Virus record (IMG/VR): IMGVR_UViG_3300023174_000138
Location: 1 to 64,000 of that record
Strand: one strand, 5' to 3'
DNA: 64,000 nt
DNA from: a virus
Under the pieces are notes generated by a model that ran no database searches, had not been told where the DNA came from, and saw only the letters and a list, made by a program, of their open reading frames with translations. The position numbers and the translations under genes are program-made. Positions 7,595 through 15,410 of the stretch are shown one piece after another. Each line of letters begins with the position of its first letter. Positions within the stretch are counted from its first letter, which is position 1.

Positions 7595-8922
7595 AAAAAA
7601 AGAAAAATTTAGATCTAGATTTTTACGAGACAGTTATTGCTTATAATAGTTTAACTAGCTCGAGTTATTTAGCGTCTATTATAGATTCGCTCGAGACTAG
7701 ATTTTTTAAAAATAAAGATATTAAAAATATCGTCTCAATAATAATTAAATTTTTTCAAGAGAGAGGGAATGTACCTACTCACACCGAGGTTAAAACATAT
7801 CTAGTTAATGACGAACTTAAGCAAAGCTTTAAAACCGTGGTAAATAGCTTTGTTGATGTAGATAAAAAATTTGATAAGAACGAACTAGTAGAAAATACGG
7901 AATTATTTTTAAAAGAAAAAGCTGTTTATCATGCTCTGCTAGACGCGGCTGATAAGTTAGATTCAAAGCAGCTTAATACAGCAGAACTTTTAACAAAAAT
8001 AGAGAGGGCTGTAGGTATTAATCTATCACAGCATATGGGAATAGAATTATTTGAGGACATTGATGTTTTTATTAATGATCTTCATAGCGAGGAGCCTCAT
8101 ATTAAAACAGGTTGGAAATGGCTGGATAGCCGGTTAGGTGGCGGTTTTCTAGAAAACGGAAGGGCTCTTTACGTATTTGCAGGTGAAACTAACGTAGGTA
8201 AAAGTATATTTTTAGGAAATATTGCTACTAATATAGCTCTTAACGGTAAGACTGTACTATTAATTTCTTTAGAAATGAGTGAAATGATGTATGCAAGACG
8301 GTTGTCTTCTGTTATAACTAGTATTCCTCTTAGTCATTTAAAAGCGGAGTCAGATAATCTCAAGCAATTAATAACTCAGATTGCCTCGGGTAAAAAATCT
8401 AAAATTATAATTAAGGAATTTCCTCCCTCCACATTAACCCCGTATCAATTAAAGGCTTTTATAAAGAAATTAATTCAAAAAGGCATTAAACCGGATGCTG
8501 TTGTTTTAGACTATTTAAACTTATTACACAGCCCTATCGGGAACAATAGTTATGAAAGAGTGTTACATGCTGCTCAACAGACCCGTGCGTTAAGCTATGA
8601 ACTCAACTGCCCCATAATTTCCGCAACACAGCTAAATAGATCTGGCTACAACGTTGACAACCCCGGGTTAGAGACAATATCAGAAAGTATTGGCTTGGCC
8701 ACTACTGCGGATGCTATTATATCTATTTGGCAAAAAGACGAGGATAAAGAACTTGGCACAATTAATATAGGAATGACAAAGAATAGATTTGGCCCTAATT
8801 TCGGTAGTATTGCTTTAAAGATTGATTATAATACATTACAGATCACTGAAGACGACACAATTAATGAAAGTGAAGAGGCTAGAGAATTCACAAAGACATT
8901 ATCGGTATTAAGCGGGCCGTGA
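7585..8922 (+). CDS. 41: replicative DnaB-like helicase (T4 gp41-like)
   Basis: 445 aa hexameric 5'-3' helicase. The N-terminal about 150 residues form a helical DnaB-N-like region. The RecA core has T-G-W-K-W-L-D, Walker A GETNVGKS (about 200-207), I-S-L-E-M-S-E and Walker B V-V-L-D-Y-L-N-L-L (about 307), then S-A-T-Q-L-N-R-S-G and an arginine-finger region T-K-N-R-F-G. The gene overlaps the glycosyltransferase end by 10 bp, so it is translated from the same early transcript. In T4 the helicase forms the primosome with gp61, whose gene is at 13.96 kb here. Confidence 0.95.
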   Translation: MEVEKKKNLDLDFYETVIAYNSLTSSSYLASIIDSLETRFFKNKDIKNIVSIIIKFFQERGNVPTHTEVKTYLVNDELKQSFKTVVNSFVDVDKKFDKNELVENTELFLKEKAVYHALLDAADKLDSKQLNTAELLTKIERAVGINLSQHMGIELFEDIDVFINDLHSEEPHIKTGWKWLDSRLGGGFLENGRALYVFAGETNVGKSIFLGNIATNIALNGKTVLLISLEMSEMMYARRLSSVITSIPLSHLKAESDNLKQLITQIASGKKSKIIIKEFPPSTLTPYQLKAFIKKLIQKGIKPDAVVLDYLNLLHSPIGNNSYERVLHAAQQTRALSYELNCPIISATQLNRSGYNVDNPGLETISESIGLATTADAIISIWQKDEDKELGTINIGMTKNRFGPNFGSIALKIDYNTLQITEDDTINESEEAREFTKTLSVLSGP

Positions 8923-8967
8923 TTTTTAGTTTACTGATCATAAATTCATACAGCCTTAAAGGTTTAT

Positions 8968-9234
8968 ATGAATTTCAACAATATTCAACACGAAGAGGCA
9001 GATCATCTTTTTCGTTCGTATTGTAGTTTTGTTTGCATTGCATACAACAAGAAGTATAATCTAGCCAATATATTGCTTCTGTTTCTACAGAATAAAAGTT
9101 TGAAATCTCTATTTAAATCGTTGCTTGATGTTGAAAGTGATGTACTAGCAGTTAGAATGTTTTTAGAGTTTGATCCTTCACTATGTAAAAGCAAATACAT
9201 AATGAAGTATTTGAATTCTCATAAACCTAAATGA
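8968..9234 (+). CDS. small unknown protein next to the helicase gene
   Basis: 88 aa, mostly helical, with four cysteines (S-Y-C-S-F-V-C near residue 20 and S-L-C-K near 73). I recognise no family. A weak purine-rich AAAGG lies upstream and its last codons overlap the next ATG (ATGA). The place between gp41 and gp32 would suit a helicase-loading or replisome accessory role, but nothing in the sequence proves it. Confidence 0.6.
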   Translation: MNFNNIQHEEADHLFRSYCSFVCIAYNKKYNLANILLLFLQNKSLKSLFKSLLDVESDVLAVRMFLEFDPSLCKSKYIMKYLNSHKPK

Positions 9235-9875
9235 TTTCAGAGAAAATAATTTATAATGTATTTTTAAAAATTTCTCGCACCCAAGCTGGTTTACCCTATC
9301 GCTTTCGAAAGCAGTGGCACGGCTTTGAGGGGACACCTCAATATCAGCATGTACTGAGATTAAAAAACTTTTTTTCTAGAAATAAAAGTGTTGATGTAAA
9401 TGAATTTTTCTCTGCACCCTTTACCATATACCCAGGCGAAAGCGGTTTCGATCTTGCCTTTTATTCTTCACCTAAAGCAATTAAAATCTACACTCTTGCT
9501 CAAAAAAAGAAGCTATTTCTCTCACCTGATATGCCCTATCACCTAAACAACATAGCTAAGGGGTTAAAATATATTTGGAGATTTTGTCAAGAAAATAATA
9601 TTAAAGTTTTAGATTATCCTAAATTTAAAAATGGAGTACATCCTATTTGTATAACACACATTAAAGAAAGAAGGGTTAGTATATACAACATGTTTGCGTT
9701 TGATAGTTTTGAAGGAGAAATACTCCGTTGTGAACCTGAAGCACTTAGGTTTGTATTAGGCGATATTTACGATAATATTGCTGTGTTTCGCACAAAATAT
9801 TTGAGCAGTAACAAGGCAAAAACTTTGTCTAGCTTAGGGTTAAAAAAACTTCTTGGCAAAGAAAATAATAGTTGA
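9231..9875 (+). CDS. unknown early protein between helicase and SSB
   Basis: 214 aa, basic, rich in aromatic residues (Q-W-H-G-F-E, Y-I-W-R-F-C). The N-terminus (I-Y-N-V-F-L-K-I, then Y-R-F-R-K-Q-W) and length recall the helicase loader gp59 (217 aa in T4), which in many T4-like phages lies near gene 32. I see no diagnostic motif, so the gp59 idea rests on size and position only. It is coupled to the preceding gene by an ATGA overlap and precedes the gp32 promoter. Confidence 0.6.
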   Translation: MISEKIIYNVFLKISRTQAGLPYRFRKQWHGFEGTPQYQHVLRLKNFFSRNKSVDVNEFFSAPFTIYPGESGFDLAFYSSPKAIKIYTLAQKKKLFLSPDMPYHLNNIAKGLKYIWRFCQENNIKVLDYPKFKNGVHPICITHIKERRVSIYNMFAFDSFEGEILRCEPEALRFVLGDIYDNIAVFRTKYLSSNKAKTLSSLGLKKLLGKENNS

Positions 9876-9899
9876 TTCTTATTTTTTTGATAGTATTAT
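9872..9899 (+). promoter_or_regulatory. early-type promoter of gene 32
   Basis: TTGATT (9872-9877), a 16-bp spacer and TATTAT (9894-9899) stand 6 nt before the ATG at 9906. The box starts over the stop codon of the preceding gene. No ribosome-binding sequence separates the -10 box and the start. Confidence 0.6.
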
Positions 9900-9905
9900 A
9901 TAACT

Positions 9906-10742
9906 ATGAGCGTAATTACAAAATCAATGTTTGATAGCATTAAGAGTGCTTTAACCAAGAATAATAATCAACAGTCAAAAAATAAAGATATTTTAAAGTG
10001 TGAAGTAGGCAATACATACACTGTTCGTTTATTGCCCAACACAACTGACCCGCAGAAGACGTTTTTTCACTATTATACATTTGGCTGGACAAGCTTTTGT
10101 ACCGGGCAATATGTTTCTGCGGTAAGCCCCTCTAGCTTTGGTGGTCGAGATCCTATTGCAGAATATCGTTATAAGGTCTTAAAAACTGGTACGGAAGAAG
10201 AAAAGCAAAAGGCCCGTGCAATTATTCGCTCTGAAAAATGGCTAGTAAATGCTTATATTGTAAATGATCCAGTAACGCCTGAAAATAACGGCAAGACTAT
10301 GATCGTAAGATACGGTAAGCAGCTTCATAAGATTATTATGGACGCTATTGAAGGCGATGGTGCCGAGGATCTTGGCTCTAGAATTTTTGATTTGTCCGAT
10401 AAAGGTTGTAGCTTAAAGATTAAGGTTGAGCAGCAAGGTGATTATCCCACTTACGTTAGTAGTAAGTTTGCTCTTCCCAAGGCTGTTGAGGGTCTGGATA
10501 AGTCTAAATTCGATGATGTGTACAAGAATATTCATGACCTGGAAACGGTACTCCCTGCTAGAAGTTACGATGAGATGAAAAATATGCTTGATGAACATTA
10601 CTTTTGCTCATCTGGCGAACAGCGCGCTAATGATACAACCTCTAAGAGTGTAAAAGAACAAAAGCCCGCTGCTTCGGCGGAAGATTTGCTTGAAGATGAT
10701 ACCGTCAAGCAACTTTTAGCAGATATTGAAGATACTAAATAA
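9906..10742 (+). CDS. 32: single-stranded DNA-binding protein (T4 gp32-like)
   Basis: 278 aa (T4 gp32 is 301 aa). It coats ssDNA at the fork and organises recombination. The OB-fold region is recognisable from Y-T-V-R-L-L-P and F-H-Y-Y-T-F-G-W through G-R-D-P-I-A-E-Y-R-Y-K to N-A-Y-I-V-N-D-P and G-K-Q-L-H-K-I-I. The C-terminus is acidic (L-L-E-D-D-T, A-D-I-E-D-T-K), like the protein-interaction tail of gp32. The H/C-C-C zinc module of T4 gp32 is not seen; the few cysteines are scattered. The stop overlaps the next start by one base (TAATG). Confidence 0.9.
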   Translation: MSVITKSMFDSIKSALTKNNNQQSKNKDILKCEVGNTYTVRLLPNTTDPQKTFFHYYTFGWTSFCTGQYVSAVSPSSFGGRDPIAEYRYKVLKTGTEEEKQKARAIIRSEKWLVNAYIVNDPVTPENNGKTMIVRYGKQLHKIIMDAIEGDGAEDLGSRIFDLSDKGCSLKIKVEQQGDYPTYVSSKFALPKAVEGLDKSKFDDVYKNIHDLETVLPARSYDEMKNMLDEHYFCSSGEQRANDTTSKSVKEQKPAASAEDLLEDDTVKQLLADIEDTK

Positions 10743-11161
10743 TGGATAGTATAGTCAACTTAACACCTGATGACCCGCGAGCACGTGAGGCTATTATAGG
10801 TCTTCTCGGTACTACATTATCTGAATTAAGAGAAATAGATAAGAACGTTGTTGGTGGTTCGAAAAATATTTCTGCGCTAAGAACAGATCTTAAAAATGTA
10901 CTGAATTTTCCACAGGCACCGCCTACTGCAACCGTTGTTAATGCTGGAGCAAATATAGGTGGCTTACATGTTGCACCTGTTCAGCAGCAACCAACTGTCG
11001 TGCAGCCATCACAAATCCCTATATCTACGGCGCCTGCTGAAGACCCAAATCAACTAGTATTTGATTTTAATCAAAAAATAACACCAGAAACTGTTAATAA
11101 CAAGTTAGATAGAATTTTAGATAAACTAGATAGAATTATTTTTAATTACATTAAACAGTAA
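10742..11161 (+). CDS. unknown protein between SSB and sliding clamp
   Basis: 139 aa in three parts. An N-terminal helical domain (about residues 1-55) is followed by a P/V/Q-rich linker and a C-terminal helix with the repeat K-L-D-R-I-L-D-K-L-D-R-I. Just before that helix is N-Q-L-V-F-D-F, which resembles a short clamp-binding peptide. It follows gene 32 with a one-base overlap and precedes gene 45. T4 co-activator gp33 also binds the clamp, but I cannot establish homology. Confidence 0.65.
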   Translation: MDSIVNLTPDDPRAREAIIGLLGTTLSELREIDKNVVGGSKNISALRTDLKNVLNFPQAPPTATVVNAGANIGGLHVAPVQQQPTVVQPSQIPISTAPAEDPNQLVFDFNQKITPETVNNKLDRILDKLDRIIFNYIKQ

Positions 11162-11188
11162 TTGCATTTTCTACGTTAGTATTATAAT
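11162..11188 (+). promoter_or_regulatory. early-type promoter of gene 45
   Basis: TTGCAT (11162-11167), a 15-bp spacer and consensus TATAAT (11183-11188) lie 6 nt before the GTG start at 11195. The spacer is one base shorter than in the other examples. Confidence 0.5.
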
Positions 11189-11194
11189 AATAAT

Positions 11195-11923
11195 GTGAAC
11201 GTTTACATACCTAATCGAAAACTTTTTGTAAACGGTTTTTTATCTCCACTTAGTAGAATTAACGATAGTTGTGTTGTATGTGTAAAGGATACAGGTCTGT
11301 TCTGTACTGTTTGTACGGCTGACTCATCTATTATTCTACATACCCAATATAAGCTTGACCTGGATGTCGATTCCCAATTATGCTTAAATATTGCGGATAT
11401 CAAGAAAATAGTTAAAGCGTTTGATTGTATTAGTACAGAGTCCTTCACTTTTAATGTAGATAAAAATAATATTAACTATAGTGGACCGGAGGTTAATTTT
11501 AAGTATCATTTGCTTGAAAACGGTATTATTACCCAGCCCAAGCTAAACATAGATAAAATTAATTGTCTTGAGTTTCCCGTCTCGTTTAACATACAATATA
11601 AAACGTTGATTGAACTGCTTAGAGGTAGTACATTTGCTACTGAAAGTAATAAACTTTATTTGCGTACAAAAGACAATAAAATTTATGGCGATTTAACAGA
11701 TAGATCTAGACATAATATCGATAGTTTTTCAATTGTCCTAGCAGATTATAGTGGCCCAGAATTTTCAGATATTTGCTTGAACTTTGAGACGATTAGAATA
11801 ATTAGTAGTGTGAGGGTGAAGCAGTTAGAGTGTAAGATAAATCCGAAACTTGGAGTTATTGTATTCCAGGTTAACGATGATATTATCAAGACAAAATATA
11901 TTGCATCATCATTAGTAAAATGA
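11195..11923 (+). CDS. 45: DNA polymerase sliding clamp (T4 gp45-like)
   Basis: 242 aa (T4 gp45 is 228 aa). The trimeric clamp gives the polymerase processivity and in T4 also activates late transcription. Two clamp-like halves of alternating strands are visible, with N-I-A-D-I-K-K-I-V-K-A-F and L-N-F-E-T-I-R-I-I at equivalent places. The start is GTG, 6 nt after a TATAAT box and with no Shine-Dalgarno. It ends in an ATGA overlap with the next gene. A role in activating the NATAAATA late promoters found here is inferred from T4. Confidence 0.85.
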   Translation: MNVYIPNRKLFVNGFLSPLSRINDSCVVCVKDTGLFCTVCTADSSIILHTQYKLDLDVDSQLCLNIADIKKIVKAFDCISTESFTFNVDKNNINYSGPEVNFKYHLLENGIITQPKLNIDKINCLEFPVSFNIQYKTLIELLRGSTFATESNKLYLRTKDNKIYGDLTDRSRHNIDSFSIVLADYSGPEFSDICLNFETIRIISSVRVKQLECKINPKLGVIVFQVNDDIIKTKYIASSLVK

Positions 11924-12285
11924 GTACACCTAAAAATAAGATTAGAACGCCTAGCTACTTTATGAAGAGGCTCAGGGACAATGGGTTTATTGTTCTGAGA
12001 ATATTTGATAGGTACGGGAAACACGATCCTAGACGATGGACAGTGCTTGTTGATCCAGGGTTATCATCTGTTTTTATTACATGTTTTTCAAATAAAGATT
12101 TTAATGGTGATTTGATGTTTGAGTTAAATGATGGTGGTATTAGATTTAATAAAAACTATAGTATCAAAACAGATAGTATTGAAGTTATCATTACATATTT
12201 GATTGAACGCGGTATTAATAATGATCCTACTAACAGCCCGTATTATATAGAGAGACCTAAATATATTAAGGGTGAAAAAGTCTAA
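11920..12285 (+). CDS. conserved hypothetical protein of T4-like phages
   Basis: 121 aa with a conserved-looking start (K-I-R-T-P-S-Y-F-M-K-R-L-R-D-N-G-F) and R-R-W-T-V-L-V-D-P. I recall similar proteins beside gp45 or clamp-loader genes in large aquatic T4-like phages, without assigned function. No membrane segment or catalytic motif is seen. It is coupled to gene 45 by ATGA. Confidence 0.7.
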   Translation: MSTPKNKIRTPSYFMKRLRDNGFIVLRIFDRYGKHDPRRWTVLVDPGLSSVFITCFSNKDFNGDLMFELNDGGIRFNKNYSIKTDSIEVIITYLIERGINNDPTNSPYYIERPKYIKGEKV

Positions 12286-12607
12286 AAATAACAACGGTGA
12301 TAATATGAAAAATGATTCGCCAAAGATTGTTAAGTATGATAAAAAGCAAGTAGAAGAATTATTAAAGTCTGCGATGCAAGATTTTTTAATTAGAAAGTCT
12401 AGTGTCGCGCAGGAAAAAACAAAAAACGTTAATAATTTAATATCTCAAATTACTGAATTTTTAAGTGCTTTTATTATTATTGGTTATGATGTATCCGGCG
12501 AACCGGTTAATATTATTCACGCTACAAATCAGATGGACGCCGATGCATTAAGTGCTGCAATTAACAAGTTTATATTACACTCAATCAACGGCTCGTCTGA
12601 AAAATGA
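12272..12607 (+). CDS. small unknown early protein
   Basis: 111 aa from GTG 12272, or 100 aa from ATG 12305; the sequence does not decide. The N-terminus is K/N-rich, followed by a helical region and a compact C-terminal part (I-I-G-Y-D-V-S-G-E-P-V then A-D-A-L-S-A-A-I-N-K-F). The ending overlaps the SDR gene by 4 bp. Function unknown. Confidence 0.6.
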   Translation: MKKSKNNNGDNMKNDSPKIVKYDKKQVEELLKSAMQDFLIRKSSVAQEKTKNVNNLISQITEFLSAFIIIGYDVSGEPVNIIHATNQMDADALSAAINKFILHSINGSSEK

Positions 12608-13470
12608 AGACAGTTTTAATTTTAGGCAAAGGATTTATTGGTCAGGGCTTAACAAAATACTTAAAGGGCAGGAATATATCTGTTGAGTTTTACAGTAGGG
12701 CAGAACTTGATTATACTGACCCACTAACATTACAACAATTTTTAAAAGACAAATATAATAATATTGAAGTTGTTATAAACTGCTCAGGATTTACAGGGCG
12801 TCCAAACGTGGACGGTTGTGAGGACCATAAAGCAGAATGTTGGTTTCGCAATGTAATTGTCCCGAGAAATATTGTATTGTCTTCAAATATGTTTGAGTTG
12901 CCTGTGTTTCAGGTAAATAGTGGTTGCATTTATACTGGCTACGAAAAGGAATATTCTGAATTAGATGAGCCAAATTTTGGCTTATTTGAAAATGATAGTA
13001 GTTTTTATAGTAAAACTAAACACGCTTGTGAGACAATATTTAAAAATTGCTTAGTTTATAGTCTTAGAATTCGTATGCCGTTTGAGGGATCATTGGATAA
13101 GAAAAATTATCTTTATAAGCTATACAAATATAATGATCTTATTAGCATGCCTAACAGTCTCACAAGTACAGAAGACTTATATAGCTTTATATTAAAATTT
13201 ATTGTTCTAAGGGGAACCCTTGCCCCAGGACCTATTAACGTTGTTAACGGGGGTAGTATTAGCGCAAAAGAGATAATAGAGATTTTTAAATTAAAAAACA
13301 TTAATAATCCAAGATGGAATTTTATTGAGCTTGATTCTTTGAATACAAAAGCAAAACGGAGTAACTGTATCTTATCAACAGATAAATTAAAAGCGGTAAA
13401 TTTACAGCTACCAGATACAAGAGCATCACTTGAAAGAGATATTTCGACATTTGCATCATTGCTTCAATAA
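12604..13470 (+). CDS. extended SDR sugar-nucleotide reductase/epimerase (RmlD-like)
   Basis: 288 aa NAD(P)-dependent enzyme of the extended short-chain dehydrogenase family. The Rossmann start is I-L-G-K-G-F-I-G-Q-G (about residues 6-15). N-C-S-G, then N-S-G-C-I-Y-T-G (the S/T catalytic region) and Y-S-K-T-K (about residues 137-141, the YxxxK pair) complete the active site. I-N-V-V-N-G-G-S-I-S-A-K-E-I fits the C-terminal substrate region of RmlD-type dTDP-4-dehydrorhamnose reductases. The exact substrate is not readable. With the cytidylyltransferase-like protein and the glycosyltransferase it suggests a sugar-nucleotide branch among the early genes. Confidence 0.85.
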   Translation: MKTVLILGKGFIGQGLTKYLKGRNISVEFYSRAELDYTDPLTLQQFLKDKYNNIEVVINCSGFTGRPNVDGCEDHKAECWFRNVIVPRNIVLSSNMFELPVFQVNSGCIYTGYEKEYSELDEPNFGLFENDSSFYSKTKHACETIFKNCLVYSLRIRMPFEGSLDKKNYLYKLYKYNDLISMPNSLTSTEDLYSFILKFIVLRGTLAPGPINVVNGGSISAKEIIEIFKLKNINNPRWNFIELDSLNTKAKRSNCILSTDKLKAVNLQLPDTRASLERDISTFASLLQ

Positions 13471-13741
13471 GCACACGCCAGCCCCGCGCGGTATTTACGC
13501 AATAGACAGGGGCGACTACGTGGGAGAATTTTTTGTATACGTGAAAACAATGGACACAGGTGAGCATTGTTTTTTAGGTTTACCCAAAATGGAGAAAAGA
13601 TTAGTACCAGCAGAGTCTTTTAATTCAGGCATTAAAAATAAAATTATGGTTTTTGTACAAAAGTTACCAAAGCCAATTCATAAAATATGTTGTCAGCAAT
13701 ACGATACTAACATTGATAAACGTGTTAAGCGTAATAAATAG
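13430..13741 (+). CDS. conserved small hypothetical protein, start uncertain
   Basis: Up to 103 aa, overlapping the SDR gene end by 41 bp. The recognisable domain begins at about residue 20 (R-G-I-Y-A-I-D-R-G-D-Y-V-G-E-F-F-V-Y-V) and runs to I-C-C-Q-Q-Y. I recall relatives in T4-like phages with no known role. Only TTG codons (13430, 13451) are available as standard starts before the domain; no ATG is in frame. The initiating codon may be TTG or an unusual ATT. Confidence 0.6.
   Translation: MKEIFRHLHHCFNKHTPAPRGIYAIDRGDYVGEFFVYVKTMDTGEHCFLGLPKMEKRLVPAESFNSGIKNKIMVFVQKLPKPIHKICCQQYDTNIDKRVKRNK
13733..13740 (+). promoter_or_regulatory. T4-type late promoter box (AATAAATA)
   Basis: AATAAATA overlaps the stop of the preceding gene and ends 5 nt before the ATG at 13746, the spacing most often seen for late boxes in this window. 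Confidence 0.5.
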
Positions 13742-13745
13742 TTAT

Positions 13746-13931
13746 ATGGATTACGTAAGACCAGTAAAAATTACAAGCCCGATAAGCGGTCAGCCTGTTG
13801 CCCCGAAAATAGTCGAACGTGTTTACGAGGGCAAGCTCTATAGAGAAGCGCATTGGATTGACCCGGCCAGCGGTACATTTATCCGCAAAGGCATTATTAG
13901 TATTGAAGATTTAAAAGAAAAAAAGAATTGA
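13746..13931 (+). CDS. small conserved protein, probably late
   Basis: 61 aa starting M-D-Y-V-R-P-V-K-I. An in-frame upstream extension to 13653 runs through the previous gene and is not credible. The chain has K-I-T-S-P-I-S-G-Q-P-V-A-P-K-I and Y-E-G-K-L-Y-R-E-A-H-W, a pattern I recall from short T4-like phage proteins of unknown function. The late box 5 nt upstream chooses this start and suggests late expression, unlike its early neighbours. Confidence 0.7.
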   Translation: MDYVRPVKITSPISGQPVAPKIVERVYEGKLYREAHWIDPASGTFIRKGIISIEDLKEKKN

Positions 13932-13942
13932 TTGTTAGCTAG

Positions 13943-13977
13943 CTTCAGTTAAAATTATATTGTGTTATTAACTGAAG
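13943..13977 (+). promoter_or_regulatory. 10-bp inverted repeat enclosing the primase start codon
   Basis: CTTCAGTTAA (13943-13952) and its exact reverse complement (13968-13977) are separated by 15 nt that contain the GTG start at 13962. In RNA this would form a hairpin with the start codon in the loop; in DNA it would be a symmetric protein site. No T tract follows, so it is not a terminator. Confidence 0.6.
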
Positions 13978-14987
13978 ACTATATTGTTTCTAAATTCTAT
14001 CAATATGCGGGATACCCTAAATATAATAGGCTTTCTAAATGTTATAGTGGTGGCTGCCCTACATGTAGAGAAGGGGCGTCGTGGGGTAAGAAGCGCCGGC
14101 TGTATTACGTAACAAAGAAAAATTTAATATTTTGTCATAATTGCGGTCTCAGTGATAGACCTGCTAAATGGATTCAAAAGGTTGCTAATCTTACATATGG
14201 TGAGGTGTTAAAAGAAAACAGCCAATTTCAATCAAGGGTTATAGATATTACGGAGACACCTATTCAGGAGGCGCCTGCCAAACAAATACAACCAGATCTT
14301 CCAACAGACCCCATAAACTTATTTGATAAAAATCAATGTGAATTCTACAAGGATAATCCTGTTGTCAAGGAGGCTCTAGCGTTAATTAAGCATAGAAAGC
14401 TAGACACAGCTGTTAATAAGCCTGCTGCACTATATCTCACCCTGACAGATAGAATACATAAAGATAGATTAGTTATACCGTTTTACGATACTACAGGTAA
14501 GATAGTTCATTACCAAACGCGTACGATAATTGAAAATAAAAAATACCCTAAGTATCTTTCAAAGTTAAATAGTGAAAAGAGTTTATTTGGTATTAATCAA
14601 ACTTTAGAAAAAATATCGTACTTGTTCGTAACGGAAGGGCCTATTGATGCTTTTTTTATTGAGAACGGTATTGCAGTCGCCGGTATTAATGAGGGTAAAG
14701 GGTCGTTCTTTACACACAAGCAACAAGAGCAACTCAATGCATTCCCTCTACACGAAATTATATGGGTACTAGATAATCAGCGGATTGATTCTGCAAGTAA
14801 AAAGAAGACTATTGCTTTAGCTAAGGCAGGTCAAAAAGTTTTTATATGGCCAGAAAAACTTAAAATGTACAAAGACCTTAATGAAATGGCTATCGGTCTA
14901 AAAGTTAACAAAATTTCTACTAAATTTATTCTAGATAATACCTTTTCAGGTGTAAAGGCCAATCTGATACTTGCTAACCAATCTTAA
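13962..14987 (+). CDS. 61: DNA primase (T4 gp61-like)
   Basis: 341 aa (T4 gp61 is 342 aa). An N-terminal zinc ribbon is seen as C-P-T-C (residue about 25) with F-C-H-N-C-G. The TOPRIM part has V-T-E-G-P-I-D-A (about 225) and I-W-V-L-D-N-Q (about 266), supplying the acidic metal ligands. It makes RNA primers for the lagging strand with gp41. The start is GTG, inside the loop of a 10-bp inverted repeat, with no Shine-Dalgarno. It converges with the late gene at 14984, overlapping by 4 bp. Confidence 0.9.
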   Translation: MLLTEDYIVSKFYQYAGYPKYNRLSKCYSGGCPTCREGASWGKKRRLYYVTKKNLIFCHNCGLSDRPAKWIQKVANLTYGEVLKENSQFQSRVIDITETPIQEAPAKQIQPDLPTDPINLFDKNQCEFYKDNPVVKEALALIKHRKLDTAVNKPAALYLTLTDRIHKDRLVIPFYDTTGKIVHYQTRTIIENKKYPKYLSKLNSEKSLFGINQTLEKISYLFVTEGPIDAFFIENGIAVAGINEGKGSFFTHKQQEQLNAFPLHEIIWVLDNQRIDSASKKKTIALAKAGQKVFIWPEKLKMYKDLNEMAIGLKVNKISTKFILDNTFSGVKANLILANQS

Positions 14988-15391
14988 GAATCTTCGCCAG
15001 AAATTAAATAGCCTTTTAACGATTCATTTAATGAACTTAGCTCCATTGCAACTCTAGCTAAGCGCTTCTTTTCACTGTTTGAAATTTTTTCAAAAAGCGT
15101 ATCACAACCAGCAGCAGCAAGCTGCGATTGTACGCTGGAACTATCAACACCATTAATAAAATTAATAAACTTTTCTACTTCCTGTATCCAGCCTGCAAGT
15201 GTCTTTTTCTGAGCAGCGTTGTGCGCGCCTCTAACCTGATCAACACCTTGTGGAGGTGCGTTCGCATCTAATGCAGCGGGGTTAGTACCAGGCTCTAATT
15301 CTGAGGCCATTGCTTCGGGCTCTGTAGGTAAATCTTGCTCAGTTTTATCGGCTTCTAAAAGGTGTGTAAATCTCTTTGCAAACAAATTCAT
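14984..15391 (-). CDS. small late virion-type protein with propeptide-like N-terminus
   Basis: 135 aa, acidic, with no recognised family. It starts M-N-L-F-A-K-R-F-T-H-L-L-E-A, very like the start of the protein at 17774 and like T4 capsid-targeting peptides, with an L-L-E|A site typical of gp21-type cleavage. After an E/P/A-rich linker, a helical C-terminal domain (about 55-130) follows. The late box AATAAATA (15397-15404) ends 5 nt before the start. Packaging into the head as an internal protein is inferred. Confidence 0.7.
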   Translation of the reverse strand: MNLFAKRFTHLLEADKTEQDLPTEPEAMASELEPGTNPAALDANAPPQGVDQVRGAHNAAQKKTLAGWIQEVEKFINFINGVDSSSVQSQLAAAGCDTLFEKISNSEKKRLARVAMELSSLNESLKGYLISGEDS

Positions 15392-15396
15392 ATTAT

Positions 15397-15404
15397 TATT
15401 TATT
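15397..15404 (-). promoter_or_regulatory. T4-type late promoter box (AATAAATA)
   Basis: On the minus strand AATAAATA ends 5 nt before the ATG at 15391. It shares the 19-bp divergent gap with the start of the plus-strand gene at 15411. Confidence 0.6.
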
Positions 15405-15410
15405 ATCTAC

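Noticed and set aside
8923-8967. Possible terminator or promoter after the helicase gene
   Set aside because: No stem with a T tract and no -35/-10 pair at usual spacing could be found.
13653-13745. N-terminal extension of the 61-aa protein
   Set aside because: It runs inside the previous gene in another frame; the late box selects ATG 13746.
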